DNA from: Streptomyces sp. NBC_01335
GTDB lineage: Bacteria > Actinomycetota > Actinomycetes > Streptomycetales > Streptomycetaceae
Assembly: GCF_035953295.1 (NCBI RefSeq)
Contig: NZ_CP108370.1
Location: 3,315,001-3,379,000, forward strand
Length of the DNA stretch: 64,000 bases
Direction of reading: 5' to 3'
Numbering within the stretch: position 1 is the first letter of the stretch; every line of letters begins with the position of its first letter. Both the position numbers and the translations under genes were made by a program. Below the pieces are notes generated by a model. That model had not been told where the DNA came from. It did no database searches and saw only the letters and a list, made by a program, of their open reading frames with translations. Shown here piece by piece: positions 17,727 through 26,676 of the stretch.

Positions 17727-18960
17727 GAGCAGGCTTCCGCGCCAGCACGAATCCCTGCGGGGTCGGCTCCGGGAACGCGCCGTCGGTGTCGGCTTCGCGC
17801 ACGGTACGTACGCGGGGCTCGAAGCCCGCCGCCGTGAGCAGGGCCGCGACCGCCTCCGGGCGGCGGCGGTGGAAGTCGAGGGCGATCGGGCGTCCCCAGG
17901 CGTCGGTCCGGTGCCGGGTCTCGTCGCCGGCCTGGAAGCCGAGTTGCAGGTGTGCTCCCGGGGCCAGTACCCGGTGGAACTCGGCGAAGACGGCCGGGAG
18001 CAGCGCGTCGGTGACGTGGATGACCGAGTACCAGGCGAGCAGCCCGCCCAGCGAGCCGTCGGGCAGGTCGAGCGCGAGCATCGAGCCCTCCTCGAACCGG
18101 AGGTCCGGGTGTGCGGCCCGTGCCACCGCGAGCATGCCGGGCGACAGGTCGATCCCGAACACGTCGGCGCCGAGCCCGCGCAGGTGGCCGGTGATCCGTC
18201 CCGTACCGCACCCCACGTCGGCGATCGGCCTGCCTCCGCCGGTCTCCCGTACGAGCTCCACGAACCCGGCGAGCAGCGCGCGTTCCAGCGGCTTGGCGTC
18301 CAGTTCGGCACCGAACCGGGCGGAGTACTCGGCGGCCATGACGTCGTACGAGGCTCTGGTGGCGCGTACGAACTCGGGCTCGGGCGACTCGACTTCGGCA
18401 GCCGGGGCGCTTTCCCCGGAGGCGAAGTCCACCTCCGAGGCGGGCAGCACCCGGATGCGGCGCCCGGGGTAGCCGAGGTTCCGGAAGATCTCGTTGTGGT
18501 GCGCGACCGACCGGTCCGGGGTCGCGTACGCCGCGTCGCCGGCGCCCCGCACGGAGGTGGTGTGGCCGTCCGCCACCACGACCAGGTCGTACCCGTGGCT
18601 CAGCGCGGAGCGTGCCGTGGTGTCGACGCAGATCTCGGTGGCGAACCCGGTGACGACGACCTCGGTGACCCCGTGCGCCCTCAGCAGGCCGTCGAGGCCG
18701 GTGCCGAGGAAGCTGTCCGGGGCGGTCTTGCGGACGACCGGCTGCCCTGCCCCGGGCGCGAGTTCGGGCACGACCTGCCAGCCCACGGAGCCGACTTCGA
18801 GCCCGCCGCCGCCGTCCTGCACCGTGACGACCAACGCGCCTGCCTCGAAGGCGCGTTGACGCAGCTCCGCGATGACGGCCACGGTCTCGGCGGCCCGGTG
18901 GGCGAGGGCCACCGTGTCGTTCTGCATGTCGATGACGAGGAGTGCGGAGGTGGTCGGCAT
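17719..18960 (-). CDS. Isochorismatase-like hydrolase fused to SAM methyltransferase
   Basis: 413 residues from ATG 18960. Residues 1-178 are a cysteine hydrolase of the isochorismatase fold with the complete triad D11 (VIDMQND), K78 (VRKT) and C111 (TGFATEICVDTT). A linker (about 180-197) rich in Glu, Ala and Pro leads to a class I SAM methyltransferase, with motif I ADVGCGTG at 247-254 and the acidic FGIDLSPGM after it. Neither half shows a missing key residue. The cysteine hydrolase would cleave an amide or nicotinamide-like substrate and the second domain methylate a product; the joint substrate is unknown. No Shine-Dalgarno precedes the ATG, and TACGCT lies eight bases before it. Confidence 0.85.
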   Translation of the reverse strand: MPTTSALLVIDMQNDTVALAHRAAETVAVIAELRQRAFEAGALVVTVQDGGGGLEVGSVGWQVVPELAPGAGQPVVRKTAPDSFLGTGLDGLLRAHGVTEVVVTGFATEICVDTTARSALSHGYDLVVVADGHTTSVRGAGDAAYATPDRSVAHHNEIFRNLGYPGRRIRVLPASEVDFASGESAPAAEVESPEPEFVRATRASYDVMAAEYSARFGAELDAKPLERALLAGFVELVRETGGGRPIADVGCGTGRITGHLRGLGADVFGIDLSPGMLAVARAAHPDLRFEEGSMLALDLPDGSLGGLLAWYSVIHVTDALLPAVFAEFHRVLAPGAHLQLGFQAGDETRHRTDAWGRPIALDFHRRRPEAVAALLTAAGFEPRVRTVREADTDGAFPEPTPQGFVLARKPARD

Positions 18961-19186
18961 GGGAGGAGAGCGTAGAGGTGAGGGCCGGCCGGAGCACCGG
19001 CGGGGCGGCCGGGCAGGACCACGGCCCCCGGCTGGGTCGTCTCGCCCAGGGCTGGGCAGTCTCCGGCCTCGGCCCGGCCGTTCGCGGACCGCGCCCTCTC
19101 GGTACGGTGAACGCGGCGGCTCCGCGGTGCGGGGTCCGGTTCGCGGTCGGCGCGGACGGGCGCCGCGAACCACGGGCGGATGGCGA

Positions 19187-19633
19187 GTGATCGATTTCCT
19201 GGTGGATCAGGCGGTGGGGGCTGTGCTCACCCTCCTGTTTCCCAACCTCGGCGCGAAGCGGCGGGCAGAGGCCGAGGGCCGCGCCTTCGCGAGGGGCGAA
19301 GTGGTTCTTGTCGAGGCATGCCTTCTCGGCGATCAGCCGTTCTGCGAACCAGCCGTCGTCCACCTCGCGGCCTCCAAGACCGCCTTGCGCCTGCCGCCCT
19401 CCAAGGCGGGGAAGCGCGGGCGGCGCGTCCTGCCGGTCAAGGAGATCGAGGTCGGCCGAGTCCGCGGGCGCAAGGCGTCGGACCCGCAGATCGTCCGGTC
19501 CACGTGGGAGGTCGCCGAGTGTCGCTACCGGGAGACCGAGTTCGTGATCGCCTGCGCCCCGTCGCACATGCGTCTGCTCGTGGTGCCCCTCGGCGGGAAG
19601 GACCCGCACGACGCCTCGGCCGCTGCCGGGTAG
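19187..19633 (+). CDS. Conserved hypothetical protein, PH-like
   Basis: 148 residues from GTG 19187. The N-terminus (VIDFLVDQAVGAVLTLLFPNL) is an amphipathic or weakly membrane-associated helix. It is followed by a beta-rich domain with KRGRRVLPVKEIEVGRV and a closing strand SHMRLLVVPLGG. The shape suggests a small beta-barrel of the PH/GRAM sort on a membrane-tethering helix, but that is inference. It is divergent from the fusion gene and 227 bases away. Confidence 0.6.
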   Translation: MIDFLVDQAVGAVLTLLFPNLGAKRRAEAEGRAFARGEVVLVEACLLGDQPFCEPAVVHLAASKTALRLPPSKAGKRGRRVLPVKEIEVGRVRGRKASDPQIVRSTWEVAECRYRETEFVIACAPSHMRLLVVPLGGKDPHDASAAAG

Positions 19634-19777
19634 GGATGTCAGCGGCCAGGAGCAGACTGCCCGCATGCCCCACTCCGCGCCCCGGAAGCCCGTCCCGCAA
19701 CGGGCGGTGGAGCAAGGACGAGCGAGTGGTGAGCGAGGGGGGTGAGGGACAAAACCGGTTAGACGCAGGTCAGTGCG

Positions 19778-20323
19778 ATGCACGAACATGCGCTCATGCC
19801 CCTGAGAGAGACCCTCGCCCGAATCGATGCGGACCTGGCCGCCGGCCGGGTTCCCGTCGCGCGCCAGCGCCTGCGCGGTCTCGTCTCGTCCTTCCCGCAC
19901 GACCTGACACTCCGCCGTCGTCTGGCCGAGGTGTACCGGCTCTACGGCGACTCCGCCGAGGCCGGCCGCTGGATGTACCTCGAAGAGGACCGGAACGCCG
20001 ACGAGACCGCCGCCTTCGAGGCGCGGTACGGGTCGCCCGGGCGGCGGATGAAGGCCCTCGCCTGGCACGGTCCCGAGGCGAAGGCCGCCACCGCCTTCGC
20101 GGAGGGACAGCTGACCGGGGTACGGACCGCCTGCGCCGAGAAGCTGGGACACCCCGTCGACTGGGAGGGCCCCACCTCCTACCGGGAGGACCTGGGAGGG
20201 GGCCACGAGGCACCCTTCGAGCCGTGGACGGTCGGTGGTGTGCTGGCGGGCGTCGGTTGCCTGGTGGTGGCCCTTGCATTCCTCGCGATCTGGGTGAATG
20301 GAATCGTCGCGTTCTTCGACTGA
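19778..20323 (+). CDS. DUF6584-like membrane protein
   Basis: 181 residues from ATG 19778; an internal ATG at 19796 (MPLRETLARID) is an equally good start. The soluble N-terminal part has ARQRLRGLVSSFPHDLTLRRRLAEVYRLYGDSAEAGRWMYL, a TPR-like pair that I associate with DUF6584. A central acidic region follows, and a single C-terminal transmembrane helix (about 150-175) ends the protein. It is probably a cytoplasm-facing tail-anchored membrane protein. Function unknown. A long hairpin follows at 20363-20427. Confidence 0.7.
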   Translation: MHEHALMPLRETLARIDADLAAGRVPVARQRLRGLVSSFPHDLTLRRRLAEVYRLYGDSAEAGRWMYLEEDRNADETAAFEARYGSPGRRMKALAWHGPEAKAATAFAEGQLTGVRTACAEKLGHPVDWEGPTSYREDLGGGHEAPFEPWTVGGVLAGVGCLVVALAFLAIWVNGIVAFFD

Positions 20324-20362
20324 TTCGGATCAACGGGGTTTGTGAGCAGCCAAGAGCGACGG

Positions 20363-20427
20363 ACGGAAGAGCCTGAATACGCGGGATATGCCACACGGGC
20401 AGCCATCACGCATTCAGGCTCTTCCGT
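20363..20427 (+). terminator. Long 16-bp inverted repeat after the DUF6584 gene
   Basis: ACGGAAGAGCCTGAAT (20363-20378) is repeated in exact inverted form (20412-20427) around a 33-base loop. It lies 40 bases after the DUF6584-like stop. It can fold as a strong hairpin and may terminate that gene, but the loop is unusually large. It could also be a mobile or structured element. Confidence 0.45.
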
Positions 20428-20545
20428 ATCGGACCCGCATCGGACCCGTATCGGCCCGTTTCATCGCCCGCTCCCTCCCTGGCCCGCACGTCCGGGGCGC
20501 CTTCACCTCCGCCCGCACCCCGCCGCGAGGCCGCAATTCCCCAGG

Positions 20546-20584
20546 TAAGTCAAGACTTATCTTCCGGGGGCGATGACCCTAGGG
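20546..20584 (+). promoter_or_regulatory. Palindrome and candidate promoter before helD
   Basis: TAAGTC-AA-GACTTA (20546-20559) is a 6-bp inverted repeat in an unusually AT-rich patch. TAGGGT (20579-20584) is a possible -10, with GACTTA (20554-20559) as a poor -35 at 19 bases. The inverted repeat could be an operator. Confidence 0.35.
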
Positions 20585-20612
20585 TGTGGGCTCGAATCGA
20601 AGGAGCCTCCTG

Positions 20613-22727
20613 TTGTCGAACCCGAATGATCCCGCCACGCGTGCACTTGACTCGGAGCGGGATTACGTGTCTTCCCTCTACGAGTTGCTCGCCGAACGGA
20701 TTTCCGAGGCGCGAGCGCACCGGGTGCAGGTGCTGAAATCCCCGGCGGACAGCGCCGGCGAGGCATATGAGAGAGAAATCGCCACCGAGCGTCTGACCAA
20801 GGAAATCGGCCGGCTGGAGGGTGCCGAAAAGGGGCTGGTCTTCGGGCGCATCGACTGGACCGACGGCATGGTCCTGCGCATCGGGCGGATCGGGCTGCAC
20901 ACGGAGGAGAGTGACCTGCCGCTGCTCGTGGACTGGCGCGCGAACGCGGCGCGGCCCTTCTACGAGGCGACGCCGGTCCACCCGATGGACCTGCGGCGCC
21001 GCCGGCACCTGCGCGTCGAGGAGCGCACGGTCGTCTCGGTGAGCGACGAACTGCTGGACGGGTCCGACCCGACCGACGAGGACGTCGTGGGGGACGGCCC
21101 GTTGACCGAGGCGCTGTCGGCACGCCGTACGGGCAGGATGCACGCGGCCGTCGCGACGCTCCAGGCCGAGCAGGACGAGATCGTCCGCTCCGCGCACCGC
21201 GGGGTGACCGTGGTGCAGGGCGGGCCCGGCACCGGCAAGACGGTGGTCGCCCTGCACCGGGCGGCCTACGTCCTGTACGCGTTCCCGCGCGCGGCGGAGG
21301 AAGGCGTTCTGGTGGTGGGTCCGAACGCCCGGTTCCTCGACTACATCTCCCAGGTCCTCCCCTCGCTCGGCGAGAACGACGTCGTGCTGGCGACCTGCCG
21401 GGAACTGGCCGCCGGGGTGCCCACGGTCGCGGTGGACACTCCGGACGCCGACGTGGTCGACCCGTTCGACACCGACCGGATCAAGGGCTGCACGGACCTC
21501 GCCGACGCCCTGGCCGGCCTGCTGCGCGTCCGCCAGGCCCCCGCAGGCGACTTCACCGTCCGCGTCGGACAGGAACTGGTCGGCCTCTCGGGCGAGGAGG
21601 TCGCCGCGGCCCGCGACGCCGCCGTGGCGGCCGCGCCGGGGCACAATCCCGCGCGCCAGGTGTTCAAGGAGCTCCTGGTCGACGCCGTCACCGACGCGAT
21701 GCAACGGGACATGGGCGACCTCCTGGAGCAGATCGACGCCGATGCCGTCGCGATGACGGGCCTGGACCTCGACCGGTTCACGGGAGCCGCCCAGCACCGA
21801 GCCGAGGGTGCGGCGGACTCGGGTCCGGTCCACGAACTGGACCTGGACGCGCTCCGGGAGGATCTCCTCGACGACGCCGGTTTCGACCGGGCGGTCGAGG
21901 CGTTGTGGCCGCGGCTGGTACCGGGTGACCTGGTGGAGGCGCTCCTGACGGACGCCGACGCGCTCGCCGAGCGCCTGCCGCGCCTGACCGCGCGGGAGCG
22001 GTCCCTGCTGCTGCGCGGTCCGGACGCCCCGTGGACGGAGGCCGATGTGCCGTTGCTGGACGAGGCGGCGAGCCTGGTCGACGGCCCGCCGGAGCGGACG
22101 TACGGGCACGTCGTCGTCGACGAGGCGCAGGAGCTGACCGCCATGCAGTGGCGGATGATCGTCCGCCGCTGTCCGGCGCGGGCGATGACGCTGGTGGGCG
22201 ACTTCGCCCAGGCGGGCCCGGTCGCGACGGCGCGCGACTGGAAGGAGGCGCTGAGCCCGCACGTCGGGCCGCGCTTCAGACTGCACAACCTGACTGTCAG
22301 TTACCGCACCACGCAGGAGATCCTGGAGAGCGTACGGGGCCTGCTCGCGCGGATCGCTCCGGACCAGAAGCCCACCCGGTCGCTGCGGAGCGGTGAGAGT
22401 CCGCGCACCGTGACCACGTCTCCGGACGAGTTGGTCACCGCCCTCGTCCGGGAGCTCCGCGCCCAGAGCGCCGCGCACCCGGGCGAGTTGCTGGGAGTGG
22501 TCTGTGCGGACGCCAGGGTGGGCGAGCTGACGGCGGGGGGCGTCGCCCGCCACGCAAGGATCGTGCCGGCGTCCGAGGCGCGCGGCCTGGAGTTCGACGG
22601 GGTCGTCGTCGTGAACCCCGAGGAGATCGTCACGGCCCGCCCCGGCGGGGAGAGGGACTTGTACGTGGCCCTGACCCGGGCCACCAAGCGCCTCTGCACC
22701 CTCACCACCGCAGGCCCGCCCGCCTGA
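20613..22727 (+). CDS. helD: HelD-family RNA polymerase-associated ATPase
   Basis: 704 residues from TTG 20613, with AGGAG (20601-20605) seven bases before it. It is an SF1 (UvrD-like) ATPase of the HelD family. An N-terminal coiled coil (RDYVSSLYELLAERISEARAHR) is followed by LVDWRANAARPFY, Walker A GGPGTGKTVVALHRAAY, DEAQELTAMQW (Walker B/DEAQ) and VGDFAQAG, plus the C-terminal ATPase lobe with FDGVVVVNPEEI. HelD proteins insert into RNA polymerase and release it from nucleic acid. This copy lacks the RAE element and the HelR-type N-terminus seen at 42287-44542, so it is the housekeeping-type paralogue. Confidence 0.8.
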   Translation: MSNPNDPATRALDSERDYVSSLYELLAERISEARAHRVQVLKSPADSAGEAYEREIATERLTKEIGRLEGAEKGLVFGRIDWTDGMVLRIGRIGLHTEESDLPLLVDWRANAARPFYEATPVHPMDLRRRRHLRVEERTVVSVSDELLDGSDPTDEDVVGDGPLTEALSARRTGRMHAAVATLQAEQDEIVRSAHRGVTVVQGGPGTGKTVVALHRAAYVLYAFPRAAEEGVLVVGPNARFLDYISQVLPSLGENDVVLATCRELAAGVPTVAVDTPDADVVDPFDTDRIKGCTDLADALAGLLRVRQAPAGDFTVRVGQELVGLSGEEVAAARDAAVAAAPGHNPARQVFKELLVDAVTDAMQRDMGDLLEQIDADAVAMTGLDLDRFTGAAQHRAEGAADSGPVHELDLDALREDLLDDAGFDRAVEALWPRLVPGDLVEALLTDADALAERLPRLTARERSLLLRGPDAPWTEADVPLLDEAASLVDGPPERTYGHVVVDEAQELTAMQWRMIVRRCPARAMTLVGDFAQAGPVATARDWKEALSPHVGPRFRLHNLTVSYRTTQEILESVRGLLARIAPDQKPTRSLRSGESPRTVTTSPDELVTALVRELRAQSAAHPGELLGVVCADARVGELTAGGVARHARIVPASEARGLEFDGVVVVNPEEIVTARPGGERDLYVALTRATKRLCTLTTAGPPA

Positions 22728-22778
22728 CGGTCCGGCGCCTCGCGTCGCTCGGGCGGCGCGCCCGGGGCGTCGGGCGGC

Positions 22779-22820
22779 GCCCGGGTCGTGGGACGGCGGG
22801 CCCGGGTCGTGGGACGGCGG
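22779..22820. repeat. 21-bp tandem repeat, two copies
   Basis: Two adjoining 21-bp copies begin GCCCGGGTCG (22779-22799 and 22800-22820) and are identical. Partial further copies flank them. They lie in the short gap after helD. Confidence 0.6.
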
Positions 22821-22842
22821 ACCCGGGCCGTTCGAGCGGATG

Positions 22843-22874
22843 CGCCCGGGTCGGTACCAACACCAACCCGGGCG
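22843..22874. terminator. Hairpin after helD
   Basis: CGCCCGGGT (22843-22851) pairs with ACCCGGGCG (22866-22874) around 14 bases. It separates helD from the convergent secreted-protein gene and could serve both. Confidence 0.5.
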
Positions 22875-22907
22875 GGGGAACTCGACCGCAGGCGGCGCCC
22901 CGCCCGG

Positions 22908-23270
22908 TCAGTCCTCGCTGGGAATCGGTCCGAAGGAGACCGACCGGACCTTCAGTCGCTCCGTGCCTCCGCCGGTGTGCGGGCGGAGGTTGAAGGAGGC
23001 GCCCTCGCAGTCGGCGTCCGCGTAGACCGTCGCCACGGTGTCCGTGCGGTTCTTCGGCGAGTGGGCGGGCTCAGGGTTCTCCGAGTCGACGCCCGGGAGG
23101 TTGATGCACACGCCGTTGGGCGGGTTGTTGAGGAAGCCCGTCGCGTCGTATCCCTCGGCGGTCACGTAGTCGTAGCGGAACTGCCCTTCGGCGGCCGAGG
23201 CCGACGTGGGGACGGCGGCGAAGAGGAGGGCGGCGCCGAGAACGGCGGGGAAGGCGGAGCGAAGACGCAT
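22908..23270 (-). CDS. Small secreted protein
   Basis: 120 residues from ATG 23270. A Sec signal peptide (MRLRSAFPAVLGAALLFAAV, cut after TSASA at about residue 27) precedes a mature protein of about 93 residues. The mature part has two cysteines spaced as in a disulfide (GVCINL and ADADCEGASF) and a beta-rich pattern with VATVYADADCEG, similar to small crystallin-like or cell-envelope proteins. No enzymatic motif is visible. It was identified by its signal and cysteine pattern, not by family. Confidence 0.65.
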   Translation of the reverse strand: MRLRSAFPAVLGAALLFAAVPTSASAAEGQFRYDYVTAEGYDATGFLNNPPNGVCINLPGVDSENPEPAHSPKNRTDTVATVYADADCEGASFNLRPHTGGGTERLKVRSVSFGPIPSED

Positions 23271-23415
23271 CGGTGGGTCTCTCTGCTGGGGGGAGTTGTC
23301 GCGGCCCTCTTCTGCCCACCGGGCGGAGCCCCGCATCCCTACCTCACTCGTACGGATGGCGGCGAAACGAACCTGCACTCCGCCAACCGGTCCACCCGGA
23401 TCGTGCACCGCTCGC

Positions 23416-23452
23416 GTGGAAGGGCCGGCGCCCCCGGCACCGGCCCTTCCAC
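23416..23452 (-). terminator. Hairpin after the septum-formation lipoprotein gene
   Basis: GTGGAAGGGCCGG (23416-23428) and CCGGCCCTTCCAC (23440-23452) form a perfect 13-bp stem with an 11-base loop. It lies 46 bases after the stop of the minus-strand gene ending at 23498. Confidence 0.7.
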
Positions 23453-23497
23453 GGCACTGCTCCAGGACGGGGAGCCCAGCACGGGGCTCCCGGGCCG

Positions 23498-24385
23498 TCA
23501 GCTGGTCCAGCCGGCCGCCATGTCGTCCGGGACGGTGGTGGCGAGGCCGAGTTCCTTGCGGGCGGCGACGGACTTGGCCGGGTCGATGGCGTCGTAGGCC
23601 GAGGAGTACGGGGCGTAGAGCGAGTCCGCGTCGGCGGCGTTCGCTGCTTCCTTCCACTTCTTGTCGGCGGCCTCCAGCTGCGCGCGCAGCTTGACCGTCT
23701 CGGGCTGCTTGACGCCCTGGAGCGCGGCGAGGTGGGCGTCGAGTGCGGCGGCGACGGCGGCCGACTGCGCCTTGTAGCCCGCGAGGTCGTCCTCGACCGT
23801 TTCGGCCTCGGGCTGCTTGGACCAGAGCGCGTCGTAGTAGGCGTACTCGTTCTTGAGGTAGGCGGCCGCGTCGGCGCTCAGCGGCTTGCTCTTCAGCGTG
23901 CCGGTGATCTTGCCGGAGTCCTTGCTGTACGAGCAGCTGACCTTGCGGTCGCCGGTCGCCCAGGTCTCCTTGGTGGGCTGGTAGTACGAGCCGCCGACGT
24001 CCGTCGGGATCGCCCAGGTGTCGGGCGCGAACTTCTTCTCCTCGACCGCGCAGCGGGTGTCCGAGGCCTCGGTGAGCGCGTCGTCACCGGGGTAGGCGCC
24101 GTCATCCAGGTCGAACTCCCCGTAGATCTGCGCCTGGTGCGGCTCGGCGCACGGCACGACCTCGATCGCGAGCTCCTCGGTCGCCTCCTCGCCCGCTGCG
24201 GCGGGGGCCGTGTTCGGGTTGTAGCAGTCGCCCACGTCGAGCGAGAAGACCGACCGCTGACGCGCGGCCTTCTTGATGCCGTCCTTGGCGCTCTCGGCGA
24301 CCGAGCATCCGGACGCGCCGATGGCGAGAAGTGCGACGGCGGCGGATATACCGCGGACATGACGGGACTTGGCACCGAAAGACAT
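23498..24385 (-). CDS. Septum-formation-family lipoprotein
   Basis: 295 residues from ATG 24385, GAGGAT upstream. The signal peptide ends at a lipobox LAIGASGC, so the mature N-terminal cysteine is lipid-anchored outside the membrane. The first domain has FSLDVGDCYN and VVPCAEPHQAQIYGEFDLDDG, and later RCAVEEKKF, the Septum_form pattern with paired cysteines. The second half is a helical region with AALDAHLAALQGVKQPETVKLRAQLEAADKKWKE (shown in part), possibly coiled coil. Members occur in actinobacterial envelopes. The link to septation is by family name only. Confidence 0.75.
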   Translation of the reverse strand: MSFGAKSRHVRGISAAVALLAIGASGCSVAESAKDGIKKAARQRSVFSLDVGDCYNPNTAPAAAGEEATEELAIEVVPCAEPHQAQIYGEFDLDDGAYPGDDALTEASDTRCAVEEKKFAPDTWAIPTDVGGSYYQPTKETWATGDRKVSCSYSKDSGKITGTLKSKPLSADAAAYLKNEYAYYDALWSKQPEAETVEDDLAGYKAQSAAVAAALDAHLAALQGVKQPETVKLRAQLEAADKKWKEAANAADADSLYAPYSSAYDAIDPAKSVAARKELGLATTVPDDMAAGWTS

Positions 24386-24533
24386 GGCGTGTGAATCCTC
24401 AAGCGGAAGTAAAATGAGCGAACGGATGTGCGCATCGTATGGCATGGCTGTGACAACGCTGTGCAAACAGGTTTCGCACCGTCAATCCTGGGTAAACGCC
24501 GCACCCACCCCGCCCACCCCCGCCGTCGCCCCG

Positions 24534-25604
24534 TCAGCCGCCCGTACGCCGCCGCTTCGTCCGGAGCACGAACCACACCGCGCCGATCACCACGAGGCCC
24601 CCGAGCAGCGTTCCGCCCTTCCCGGCCTTCCCGGCCGCTCCCCCGTCACCGCCACCGTCGCTGTCGCCCCCGGCCCCCTTCCCCCCGGCCGACGCGGAAG
24701 AGGCCGCACCGCCGGAGGAGCCGCCGCCGGTGGCCGGAGCCCCGCCCGACGCGCTGGGTTCGGGGGTGGCCTGGGCCGCGTTGGTGCCCTTCACCTCCAG
24801 GCGCCGGACCTCGCTCCGCTTCCCCTCGGAGCCGAGCATCAGGGCCGTACCGTCCGCCGTGTACGTGACCGACTCGGCCTGCCCCTGGAACCCGGCGCCC
24901 ACGCCGCGCTCGTCGCCGAGCTTCCCGTTGTCGAAGGTGTACGCGTCGGCGCCGAGGTAGCCGCGCAGCACCAGCCGCGTACCGTCCGGGGAGAACGCGC
25001 CGTCGGTCACCCACGGCACCTCGGCGACGCGGCGGAAGACGTTGTTCCCACTGGTGGAGAGGTGCGCCGGGCCCTCGTAGAGGCCGCCGCCGGCCTGGTT
25101 CTTGGAGGCGATCCAGACCCGGCCGGTCTTCGGGTGGACCATCAGCGCCTCGGCGTCCCGGGCCCCGTCCGCGTACACCACGTCGAACTGGGTGGCGCGC
25201 ACCGTGACGTCCTTCAGGACCTTCGGTTCGGGGAGGCGGTAGATCCAGACGTGGTCCCAGGTGCCGTTGAGGTTGTCGCCGATGTCGCCGACGTAGAGGT
25301 TCCCGTCCGGGCCGAGGGAGATCGCCTCCACGTCGCGCGGCTGCCCCACTCCGGTCATGGTGACGGTGGCGACGGTCTCGCCGGTGCGGGAGTCGACGGC
25401 GTAGAGGTAGGGGCCGTCGTCGCTGTCGTTGTGGGTCCAGTAGACGCCGGGGTGGATGCGGCTCGCGGCGAGGCCGCTGGACTCGGTGATCCGCGGGTCC
25501 TCGATGGTGAAGGTCTGGTCGGCGCCGCCGTCCGCCCGGGCCGGAACGGTCCCCGCGAGGAGCAGCAGGGCGGCGGTACCGAGGGCGGTGAGAGAGGCAC
25601 GCAT
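24534..25604 (-). CDS. Secreted WD40/SMP-30-like protein with C-terminal anchor
   Basis: 356 residues from ATG 25604; an ATG five codons upstream is possible. A signal peptide (MRASLTALGTAALLLLAGTVPARA) precedes a beta-propeller-like body with ESSGLAASRIHPGVYWTHNDSDDGPYLYAVD and repeated x-x-LYVGDIGDN blades. A long Gly/Ser-rich linker then leads to a C-terminal transmembrane helix and a KRRR tail. An LPXTG motif is not visible, so it is membrane-anchored rather than sortase-anchored. The propeller suggests binding or esterase-like activity at the cell surface. The precise role is unknown. Confidence 0.7.
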   Translation of the reverse strand: MRASLTALGTAALLLLAGTVPARADGGADQTFTIEDPRITESSGLAASRIHPGVYWTHNDSDDGPYLYAVDSRTGETVATVTMTGVGQPRDVEAISLGPDGNLYVGDIGDNLNGTWDHVWIYRLPEPKVLKDVTVRATQFDVVYADGARDAEALMVHPKTGRVWIASKNQAGGGLYEGPAHLSTSGNNVFRRVAEVPWVTDGAFSPDGTRLVLRGYLGADAYTFDNGKLGDERGVGAGFQGQAESVTYTADGTALMLGSEGKRSEVRRLEVKGTNAAQATPEPSASGGAPATGGGSSGGAASSASAGGKGAGGDSDGGGDGGAAGKAGKGGTLLGGLVVIGAVWFVLRTKRRRTGG

Positions 25605-25712
25605 GGCGCAAGTGTCCATCATCACGGTGCGGCCCGAATGCGGGATCGGGGATGATGACGGCATGCGTTCCCTGTCTGCCGCCGCCGACTCCACGCCCTG
25701 CGGCGGTGGGGC

Positions 25713-26507
25713 ATGACCCGCCACGCGACCGATCGGCCGGACGCCGTGCGCTTCCTCTTCGTCGGCGACTCCATGACGGTGGGCCGGGCGGGCGACTTCA
25801 CCTGGCGCCACCGGATGTGGCAGCACCTGGAAGCGACCCTCGGCGGGGGCGGGTACGCCATCGTCGGCCCGCGCACCGGGCTGTACGACGCCGAGGCGGA
25901 CGCCGCCGTCTCCACCGCGTACGCCGACCCGTCCTTCCCGGCCCCGGCCCGCCGGCATCTGTCCGGCTGGGGCGAGGGCTGGCTGCACATGGCACCGCTG
26001 ATCGAGGAGGCGGTGCGCACCTCCCGCGCGGACGTGCTGCTGGTGTCGCTCGGTCTGATCGACCTCGGCTTCTACACCGACAGCGAGCAGACCGCGGCGA
26101 ACGCGCGCGCCTTCATCGCCGCCGCCCGCGCCGCGAACCCGCACGTCAGGCTCGTGCTACTGCCGGTCATCCCGAACATCCGGGCCGAGTCCGACGCGCC
26201 CTTCGCCGACGCCTGCGCGCGTTTCAACACCCTGCTCGCCGAGGCCGTCGCGGACCTCTCCGCCCCGGGTTCCCCGGTGCTGCTGGCCCGGCACCCGTCC
26301 GGCTACGACATCCACACCGATACGTACGACGGCACGCACCCCGGCCCGAGCGGCGAGCACAAGCTGGCCGCGGCCTTCGCGGACACGATGCACGAGGCGT
26401 GGTCGATCGGCGGCCGGTACGCACCCGGGGCCGAGCGGACTCCCGCCCCCGAGCGGACCCCCGCACCCGGACCGGAGCGGGTCCTCGTGCCCGAGCCCGC
26501 GCTCTGA
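25713..26507 (+). CDS. SGNH/GDSL hydrolase
   Basis: 264 residues from ATG 25713. Catalytic signatures are block I FVGDSMT with the nucleophile S20, block III-like GLIDLGFYTDS, and block V YDGTHPGPSGEH with D206 and H209 as the rest of the triad. It lacks a signal peptide, so it acts in the cytoplasm or is exported by another route. The last 35 residues are a Pro/Glu-rich, repeat-bearing tail. SGNH enzymes are esterases or lipases of broad specificity. It is divergent from the WD40-like gene. Confidence 0.85.
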   Translation: MTRHATDRPDAVRFLFVGDSMTVGRAGDFTWRHRMWQHLEATLGGGGYAIVGPRTGLYDAEADAAVSTAYADPSFPAPARRHLSGWGEGWLHMAPLIEEAVRTSRADVLLVSLGLIDLGFYTDSEQTAANARAFIAAARAANPHVRLVLLPVIPNIRAESDAPFADACARFNTLLAEAVADLSAPGSPVLLARHPSGYDIHTDTYDGTHPGPSGEHKLAAAFADTMHEAWSIGGRYAPGAERTPAPERTPAPGPERVLVPEPAL

Positions 26508-26676
26508 TCCGAGCGTCCGCGCGCACAGTTCCTTCACCCCGCCTTCGGAACGTGCTCATGCCACTGATAATCTGCGGCCCCCCGCCTGCCGGTGACTTGC
26601 CCTGGCAGGCGGGGCCTGCGTCTCCGTACATTCCGCACGTTCCGTGCGCTCACGTACGCGGCCAAGGGGATCTTTT

